A DNA stretch of 64,000 nucleotides, taken from positions 1 through 64,000 of the forward strand of contig NZ_AKJD01000252.1 in NCBI RefSeq assembly GCF_000282515.1. Reading direction: 5' to 3'. The first letter of the stretch is position 1, and every line of letters begins with the position of its first letter. The stretch is from Pseudomonas sp. GM80. GTDB lineage: Bacteria; Pseudomonadota; Gammaproteobacteria; Pseudomonadales; Pseudomonadaceae. Shown one piece after another: positions 58,799 through 64,000 of the stretch. A program made the position numbers and the translations under genes. Below the pieces are notes generated by a model. That model was not told the origin of the DNA, did no database searches, and saw only the letters and a program-made list of their open reading frames with translations.

Positions 58799-59401
58799 AT
58801 GACGCTGAATAGACATTTGCCCGCCTGCTCCGTTCTGCTCCTGGCAGGCGGACGCGGCCAACGCATGGGGGGGCAGGACAAAGGGCTGGTGGAGTGGCTG
58901 GGCGAACCGCTGATTGCGCATTTGCAGCGTAAAGTGCGCCCGCTGACGGATGATTTGATCATCTCCTGCAACCGCAATCGTGAACGCTATGCCGCGTACG
59001 CCGATCATCTGGTGGTCGATGATGAAGGCGACTTTCCGGGGCCGCTGGCCGGTATTCTTGCCGGCTTGAAAGCGGCGCGCCATACCCACCTGCTGGTGTT
59101 GCCATGCGATGTTCCGCGCATCGACGAGACGCTGCTGCAAAGCATGCGGGAAACCGCCAATCAGAATCCTGAAAAACCTTTAATGTTGCGTCACGACGAG
59201 CACTGGGAACCGCTGCTGTGCGTGATTCCGGCCGCCCTGCTGCCGGCCTTCGAAGACGCCTGGAACGCCGGTGAGCGCAGTCCCGGCCGCGTCATGCGCC
59301 ATCTTGGCGCCACGGCCCTGCAATGCCCGGACAATGACCCTCGGCTGGCCAATCTCAATACCCCGGAACTGTTAAATTCGCACAACACTGTGTCAGACTG
59401 A
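58799..59401 (+). CDS. mobA: MobA, molybdenum cofactor guanylyltransferase
   Basis: 200-residue nucleotidyltransferase. 'VLLLAGGRGQRMGGQDKGLVEWLGEPLI' is the GTP-binding signature, followed by 'DEGDFPGPLAGILAGLKAA' and 'LVLPCDVPRID'. It couples GMP to Mo-molybdopterin to make the bis-MGD cofactor. The start ATG at 58799 follows GGAGAG. Together with divergent moaB-moeA it forms a small cofactor-finishing cluster. Confidence 0.93.
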   Translation: MTLNRHLPACSVLLLAGGRGQRMGGQDKGLVEWLGEPLIAHLQRKVRPLTDDLIISCNRNRERYAAYADHLVVDDEGDFPGPLAGILAGLKAARHTHLLVLPCDVPRIDETLLQSMRETANQNPEKPLMLRHDEHWEPLLCVIPAALLPAFEDAWNAGERSPGRVMRHLGATALQCPDNDPRLANLNTPELLNSHNTVSD

Positions 59402-59478
59402 CAGCACTCAAGGAACTCTCACGCCTTGTATACGTCTCAAGCTCAGTAACCAAAAGAATTTCCATTCGGAGACACACC

Positions 59479-59700
59479 ATGACTCAACGGACCCTCGCCA
59501 CTCTCATGCTCGCACTGGGCCTGGCTACCCTCGCCGGTTGCTCGTCGCCAACAGTGATCACGCTGAATGACGGTCGCGAAATCCAGGCCGTCGACACCCC
59601 GAAATACGATGATGATTCGGGCTTCTACGAGTTCAAACAGCTGGACGGCAAAGAGACCCGCATCAACAAGGATCAGGTTCGCACCGTTAAAGAACTGTAA
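59479..59700 (+). CDS. YgdI/YgdR-family small lipoprotein
   Basis: 73 residues. A lipoprotein signal ends with the lipobox 'LATLAGC', with Cys near residue 21; the mature part 'SSPTVITLNDGREIQAVDTPKYDDDSGFYEFKQLDGKETRINKDQVRTVKEL' is a single SH3-like domain that matches the family over its length. Its role is unknown. It is followed by a strong terminator. Confidence 0.9.
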   Translation: MTQRTLATLMLALGLATLAGCSSPTVITLNDGREIQAVDTPKYDDDSGFYEFKQLDGKETRINKDQVRTVKEL

Positions 59701-59739
59701 GGTTCAACGCGACGCCTGAAGCAGTCAGATTGACTGGTT

Positions 59740-59772
59740 AAAAAAATGCCCCGATACGTCGGGGCATTTTTT
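59740..59772. terminator. Bidirectional terminator between the lipoprotein gene and tpm
   Basis: AAATGCCCCGA / TCGGGGCATTT stem, four-base loop, A-run before and T-run after. It can serve both converging genes. Confidence 0.92.
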
Positions 59773-59787
59773 ATGCGCGCAACAAAG

Positions 59788-60444
59788 CTACCGGGCAGTC
59801 AACCGATACACCCGCTCCTCAAGCCGCGTAGCACCGGCCTGCACAAACTTGCCACTGTCACTCAGCACGTCCTGCGATTGCAGCACCTGCATCTGCCAGA
59901 GGCCGCCGAACAAGCGCTGCACTTGCGCATCATCCACAGAGAACGGCGGCCCCGGTATTTGCGCCTGATCGTAATCCAGCGTAATCAGCAGCCCCTTCAA
60001 ACCGGCCGGCAGAATGCTTTGCAAATGCTCGGCATAGTGCTCGCGCATTGGCTCGGGCAAGGCGATCACGGCGGCACGGTCGTACAGCGCGGCGCAACCG
60101 GCAACATCCTCTGCGGTCAGTGCAAAAACGTCACCGCACCACAGCTCAATCGAACCGGCGCGATAAACCTTGAAAGCACCGTGCTCACTGATCTGCGGCT
60201 GAAGTTGCTGTTCAGTGAAAAAATCCTCGACCGCCTTCTGCGACAGCTCGATGCCAAGCACCCGATGCCCACGCCCGGCCAGCCACAGCAAATCCAGACT
60301 TTTCCCACACAACGGCACCAGCACACGTGCTTGTGCTGGAAGCTGCAGATCCGGCCAGAAACGCTGCAGATACGGGTTCACCGCAGGCAAATGAAAGCCG
60401 ATCTGATTCGAAGCCCACTTCTTGTGCCAAAACTCAGGTTGCAT
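59788..60444 (-). CDS. tpm: Thiopurine S-methyltransferase
   Basis: 218-residue SAM-dependent methyltransferase of the TPMT family: 'FWHKKWASNQIGFHLPAVNPYL' at the N-terminus, SAM site 'VLVPLCGKSLDLLWLAGRGHRVLGIELS' (about 42-70), and 'YDRAAVIALPEPMREHYAEHL'. Bacterial Tpm methylates selenium and tellurium species as well as thiopurines and so contributes to metalloid resistance. The start is clear. Confidence 0.93.
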   Translation of the reverse strand: MQPEFWHKKWASNQIGFHLPAVNPYLQRFWPDLQLPAQARVLVPLCGKSLDLLWLAGRGHRVLGIELSQKAVEDFFTEQQLQPQISEHGAFKVYRAGSIELWCGDVFALTAEDVAGCAALYDRAAVIALPEPMREHYAEHLQSILPAGLKGLLITLDYDQAQIPGPPFSVDDAQVQRLFGGLWQMQVLQSQDVLSDSGKFVQAGATRLEERVYRLTAR

Positions 60445-60547
60445 CTATCACCCCTAAAAAATCGATCAAAAAGCGTTAAAACTTATATTAGATTTAGATC
60501 AATGATCTGACTGAAGATGGGTCATCTTAACGCTCAGGAACCCTCTT

Positions 60548-61315
60548 ATGTTTCCCAGCCTGTTTATCTCCCACGGCTCACCGATGCTCGCACTGGAACC
60601 GGGCGCCAGTGGCCCGGCCTTGGCGCGACTGGCGGCCGAACTGCCGAAACCGAAAGCCATCGTGATCGTCTCCGCCCACTGGGAGAGCCACGAATTGCTG
60701 GTCAGCAGCAACCCACAGCCGGACACCTGGCACGACTTCGGGGGCTTTCCCCGCGCATTGTTTGAAGTGCAGTACCCGGCGCCGGGCGACTCGCAACTGG
60801 CGGCGCAAGTAGCCGAGCTGCTGGCGGCCAACAACCTGCCGGCCCGCCTCGACCCGCAGCGTCCGTTCGATCACGGCGTGTGGGTGCCGTTGTCGCTGAT
60901 GTACCCGCAGGCGGATATTCCGGTGGTTCAGGTTTCCTTGCCAAGCCGTGCCGGCCCGGCGTTACAGACTCGCGTTGGTCGTGCGCTGGCCGGCTTGCGT
61001 GAGCAAGGCATTCTGCTGATCGGCTCTGGCAGCATTACTCACAACCTGCGCGAACTGGACTGGCATGCCGGGCCGGAAAGCGTTGAGCCGTGGGCGCGGG
61101 ATTTTCGCGACTGGGTGATCGACAAGCTGACGGCGAACGATGAGGCGGCGCTGCACGATTACCGCCAGCAAGCGCCGAACGCGGTGCGCAGTCATCCGAG
61201 TGATGAGCATTTGTTGCCGTTGTATTTTGCGCGGGGGGCGGGTGGCGAATTCAGCGTGGCGCATCGGGGGTTCACGATGGGCGCGCTGGGGATGGATATT
61301 TATCGTTTCGGGTAA
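60548..61315 (+). CDS. LigB-type extradiol dioxygenase (YgiD/DODA-like)
   Basis: 255-residue class III extradiol dioxygenase. Metal-ligand positions: 'FISHGSPMLAL' (His), 'AQRPFDHGVWVPLSLMYP' region (His) and 'SGSITHNLREL' (His). 'SAHWESHELLVSS' is the family block near 40. The E. coli YgiD homologue opens L-DOPA; the physiological substrate here is unknown. Divergent from tpm with 103 bases between, which contain an AT-rich promoter-like stretch. Confidence 0.87.
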   Translation: MFPSLFISHGSPMLALEPGASGPALARLAAELPKPKAIVIVSAHWESHELLVSSNPQPDTWHDFGGFPRALFEVQYPAPGDSQLAAQVAELLAANNLPARLDPQRPFDHGVWVPLSLMYPQADIPVVQVSLPSRAGPALQTRVGRALAGLREQGILLIGSGSITHNLRELDWHAGPESVEPWARDFRDWVIDKLTANDEAALHDYRQQAPNAVRSHPSDEHLLPLYFARGAGGEFSVAHRGFTMGALGMDIYRFG

Positions 61316-61318
61316 AAG

Positions 61319-61395
61319 CAAAAGATCGCAGCCTTCGGCAGCTCCTACAGGTAAATGCATTCCCATGTAGGAGCTGCCGAAGGCTGCGATCTTTT
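61319..61395. repeat. REPIN, 'ctgcgatcttttg' family
   Basis: A nearly perfect inverted doublet: 'aaaagatcgcagccttcgg' and its complement, each with a 'gcagctcctacag' end, around a 15-base loop. It lies directly after the dioxygenase stop. Confidence 0.92.
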
Positions 61396-61412
61396 GACCC
61401 TGAAAAACAGGC

Positions 61413-61447
61413 AAAAAAAATCCCCGAACCAGTCGGGGATTTTTTAT
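61413..61447. terminator. Bidirectional terminator at the end of deaD
   Basis: AAATCCCCGA / TCGGGGATTT stem with a five-base loop and long A/T runs. It ends deaD and can also end the convergent dioxygenase transcript. Confidence 0.92.
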
Positions 61448-61473
61448 GTGCGATCAATCAGCCCAAGGGCGGA

Positions 61474-63147
61474 TCAATCTTCGCGGTAGCGACGCAGCTT
61501 CAACTGCTTACCAGCAACGCGAGTGTCCTTCAGTTTGGTCAGGAGTTTGTCCAGACCATCTTCCGGCAGCTCGACGAGGCTGAAGCTGTCACGCACCTGG
61601 ATGCGACCGATCGCTTCACGGGCCAGACCGCCTTCGTTGAGGATGGCGCCCAGCAGGTTTTTCGCGGCGATACCGTCACGCGCACCCAGCGCGGTACGGC
61701 AACGAGCACGGCCTTCGCCCAAAGGCATTGGCGCGCGACGCTCGCGATCACCACGATCTGGACGATCACCGGTGCGCTCAGGACGGTCGCCACGCGGTGC
61801 GTTGTTCGGCACCAGTGGGCGTTCCTTCTCGATTGCCGCCAGGTTCAGCGCTTGACCGTTGGTGGCTTTGCGCAGCAGCGCAGCAGCCAGAGCACGCGGA
61901 GTGCAGCCGATGTCTGCAGTCAGACGATCAAGCAGCTCACCGTGAGTCGATTCGGCATCAGCAACCAGCGGCGACAGGCTGTTGGTCAGTTTCTTGATGC
62001 GCGCATCGAGAACGGCTTGAGCGTCCGGCAGGCGAACTTCAGCCACTTTCTGACCGGTTACACGCTCGATCACTTGCAGCATGCGGCGCTCACGTGGAGT
62101 CACCAGCAGCAGTGCACGACCTTCGCGACCGGCACGGCCAGTACGGCCGATACGGTGAACGTAGGACTCTGGGTCGTACGGCATGTCAACGTTGAACACG
62201 TGAGTGATGCGCGGAACGTCCAGGCCACGAGCAGCAACGTCGGTCGCCACAACGATGTCCAGACGGCCATCTTTCAGCGAGTCGATGACGCGCTCACGCT
62301 GGTTCTGGGCGATGTCACCGTTCAGCGCCGCGGCTTTGTAGCCTTTGGCGTCGAGGGCGCTGGCCAGATCCAGGGTCGCTTGCTTGGTGCGCACGAACAT
62401 GATCAGCGCGTCGAAGTCTTCCACTTCCAGCAAGCTGAGAACGGCCGAAGTCTTCTGGTCAGCGTGAACCAACAGGTGAGCCTGTTCGATCGCGGTAACG
62501 GTCTGGGTCTTGGTCTGGATCTTCACGTGTTGCGGATCGCGCAGGTGGCGTTCGGCAATGGCGCGGATCGACTGCGGCAGGGTAGCCGAGAACAAAACGG
62601 TCTGACGGGTCGCTGGCAGAGCCTTGAAGATGACTTCCAGGTCATCCATGAAGCCCAGCTTCAACATTTCGTCAGCTTCGTCGAGAACCAGGTGGTTCAC
62701 GGTCGACAGCACTTTTTCGTCACGACGCAGGTGGTCGCACAGACGGCCCGGAGTGGCGACAACGATCTGTGCGCCATTACGGATTGCTTTCAGTTGTGGG
62801 CCCATCGGCGCGCCGCCGTAAACGGCCACAACGGTAACGCCCGGCATTTGCTTGGCGTAGGTTTCGAAAGCGGTTGCTACTTGCAGCGCCAACTCACGAG
62901 TTGGCGCCAGGATCAGGGCTTGCGGTTCGCGCTTGGCAGGATCGATGCGGTGCAGAATAGGCAGTGCGAACGCGGCGGTTTTACCGGTACCGGTTTGCGC
63001 CTGGCCAATCATGTCCTGGCCGGCCATGATGATCGGGATCGATTGCTGCTGAATCGCCGAAGGCTCTTCGTAGCCGGTCGCTGCGACGGCTGCAAGAATA
63101 TTCGGGTTAAGATTAAAAGCGGCGAATCCGCCGGTTTCCTGGGTCAT
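61474..63147 (-). CDS. deaD: DeaD/CsdA-type DEAD-box RNA helicase
   Basis: 557-residue helicase: Q motif 'GYEEPSAIQQQSIP', Walker A 'AQTGTGKT' near 52, 'PTRELALQ', DEAD box seen as 'VLDEADEM', 'SATLPQ', and 'HRIGRTGRAGREG' of the second RecA lobe. A C-terminal DbpA-type RNA-binding domain (about 480-555) follows an Arg/Asp/Gly-rich linker (RGDRPERTGDRPDRGDRERR). It unwinds RNA in ribosome assembly and cold adaptation. The ATG at 63147 gives the usual start; the frame is open 50 codons upstream through the leader. The leader is long, as in cold-shock helicases. Confidence 0.93.
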   Translation of the reverse strand: MTQETGGFAAFNLNPNILAAVAATGYEEPSAIQQQSIPIIMAGQDMIGQAQTGTGKTAAFALPILHRIDPAKREPQALILAPTRELALQVATAFETYAKQMPGVTVVAVYGGAPMGPQLKAIRNGAQIVVATPGRLCDHLRRDEKVLSTVNHLVLDEADEMLKLGFMDDLEVIFKALPATRQTVLFSATLPQSIRAIAERHLRDPQHVKIQTKTQTVTAIEQAHLLVHADQKTSAVLSLLEVEDFDALIMFVRTKQATLDLASALDAKGYKAAALNGDIAQNQRERVIDSLKDGRLDIVVATDVAARGLDVPRITHVFNVDMPYDPESYVHRIGRTGRAGREGRALLLVTPRERRMLQVIERVTGQKVAEVRLPDAQAVLDARIKKLTNSLSPLVADAESTHGELLDRLTADIGCTPRALAAALLRKATNGQALNLAAIEKERPLVPNNAPRGDRPERTGDRPDRGDRERRAPMPLGEGRARCRTALGARDGIAAKNLLGAILNEGGLAREAIGRIQVRDSFSLVELPEDGLDKLLTKLKDTRVAGKQLKLRRYRED

Positions 63148-63570
63148 GGGTCTGCCTCTAAGTGCATCCGCAAAGACCCATGCTCCAAAGCTGCGCATGC
63201 CGTGTTGAGACTCAAGAGTCGCCCTGGCAGCTTTGTCGGCGGGGATTTGCGAAAACGAATGAATGAAAAAAAAGAATCGTCCGGGAAGAGCCCGCAATGC
63301 GGACGTGCAGCCGAAGCTGACTTCGGGAAATTGCGCTACCTAAACGCGGCCCGGTTAAAGGCCGGCGCGCACTATACCGGATTTTGCCCGAAAAGGGAGC
63401 TTTTTTTATCGTCTGAATGCGTGTGTCACCGCTGTGTAACGGGGTTTTGCGGATAATCGCGCCAAGGTCTATTTTTCAAAGGCCCGGCCCTGCGGGCGAT
63501 GACGCTTAAACGATTCACCGACCTGCGGCATTCCGTCGCCGCACCCGCCCTTCCCGCCCGAGGATTTACC
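63148..63570. other. Divergent region deaD / crotonase gene
   Basis: 423 bases without a recognised gene. The part next to deaD is GC-rich and probably its transcribed leader; the middle (63361-63460) is more AT-rich and includes a TTTTTTT run, a likely place for the promoters. No REPIN is present. Confidence 0.5.
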
Positions 63571-64000
63571 ATGAACCAGCCCTGCGCCGGCCGCGTCAGC
63601 CGAGAACGTCGTGGTCACGTGCACTTGATCGGCCTCGATCGGGCGGCCAAGCGCAATGCTTTCGACCTCGACCTGCTCAATGCACTGAGCCTGGCCTATG
63701 GCGAGTTCGAGGCCGATAACGAGGCCCGGGTGGCCGTGGTATTTGGCCATGGCGAGCACTTCACCGCCGGTCTGGATCTGGTGAGTGCCAGCTCGGCGCT
63801 GGCGCAAGGCTGGCAGGTTCCGACCGGCGGCTGCGACCCGTGGGGTGTTTTCGTTGGGCCTCGAGTGAGCAAACCGGTGATTGTCGCCGCACAGGGCTAC
63901 TGCCTGACCATCGGTATCGAGCTGATGCTGGCCGCCGACATCAATCTCTGTGCGAGCAATACCCGCTTCGCGCAGATGGAAGTGCAGCGTGGGATCTTTC
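63571..64000 (+). CDS. Crotonase/enoyl-CoA hydratase-family protein, cut by the window edge
   Basis: The first 143 residues are visible from the ATG at 63571, which has CGAGGA upstream. The N-terminal 'RVSRERRGHVHLIGLDRAAKRNAFDLDLLNAL' and the oxyanion-hole segments 'GHGEHFTAGLDL' and 'GYCLTIGIELMLAADI' place it in the crotonase family. The second segment has Cys-Leu-Thr-Ile where many family members have Gly-Gly-Gly, and the catalytic Glu positions lie near or beyond the edge. Hydratase or isomerase activity cannot be decided. Confidence 0.85.
   Translation, partial: MNQPCAGRVSRERRGHVHLIGLDRAAKRNAFDLDLLNALSLAYGEFEADNEARVAVVFGHGEHFTAGLDLVSASSALAQGWQVPTGGCDPWGVFVGPRVSKPVIVAAQGYCLTIGIELMLAADINLCASNTRFAQMEVQRGIF

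Noticed and set aside
3285..61395. CRISPR-like reading of the repeated palindromes
   Set aside because: The repeats are scattered singly as inverted pairs over 60 kb, with no regular spacers and no cas genes. They are REPINs.

Overview
The window looks like chromosome of a Pseudomonas of the P. fluorescens complex. The evidence is GC-rich Pseudomonas-type coding sequence, pyoverdine and Fpv genes, an acyclic terpene (atu) cluster, a SoxR/monooxygenase pair of the pseudomonad type, and more than a dozen inverted REP doublets (REPINs) of the families typical of this group. I see no prophage, transposase, CRISPR array, rRNA or tRNA gene.

Layout. 0-3.3 kb: an SfnB/DszC-like flavin enzyme and a sigma54 activator without a sensor domain, then a SoxR regulon pair sharing a SoxR box. 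3.5-8.2 kb: a VOC protein, a haloacetate dehalogenase-like hydrolase, a LysR regulator, and a leuC/leuD pair without leuB. 8.6-14.9 kb: a tightly overlapping eight-gene operon that matches fpvGHJK-fpvCDEF, which removes iron from ferripyoverdine in the periplasm. 15-17 kb: an mbtH-like gene and pvdH (diaminobutyrate synthesis). 17.6-23.1 kb: a dsbRS two-component system divergent from dsbD-dsbE-dsbG, lying inside the pyoverdine region. 23.2-39.3 kb: an alpha/beta hydrolase, pvdL (the 13-kb NRPS that starts the pyoverdine chromophore), pvdS (the iron-starvation sigma factor, behind a Fur-box-like site) and a pvdY/IucB-type acyltransferase. 39.3-49.4 kb: a solute-binding protein, then atuR and atuABCDEF for citronellol/geraniol breakdown, with two 16-bp operators between atuR and atuA. 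49.4-56.9 kb: an exonuclease, ppnP, a MOSC protein, cheV, an unknown helical protein, a NarL-type two-component pair, a YegS-like lipid kinase and a small coiled-coil membrane protein behind a leader ORF. 57-59.4 kb: moeA-moaB and divergent mobA. 59.5-64 kb: a lipoprotein, tpm, an extradiol dioxygenase-like protein, deaD, and a crotonase cut by the window edge.

How the genes work together. Four sites with PvdS promoter architecture (TAAAT or one mismatch, exactly 16 bp, CGT) precede mbtH, pvdH, pvdL and pvdY. pvdS itself has a Fur-box-like site. The logic is Fur to PvdS to chromophore peptide synthesis. PvdH supplies diaminobutyrate, and the third PvdL adenylation domain carries the matching Dab code. 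The fpv operon then recycles the siderophore. The clearest oddities are a whole REPIN carried in frame inside fpvD, an own PvdS promoter for mbtH embedded in the end of pvdH, a terminator-like hairpin directly upstream of the hydrolase next to pvdL, a leader-ORF/small-membrane-protein overlap, and an orphan leuCD pair beside a DmlR-like regulator.
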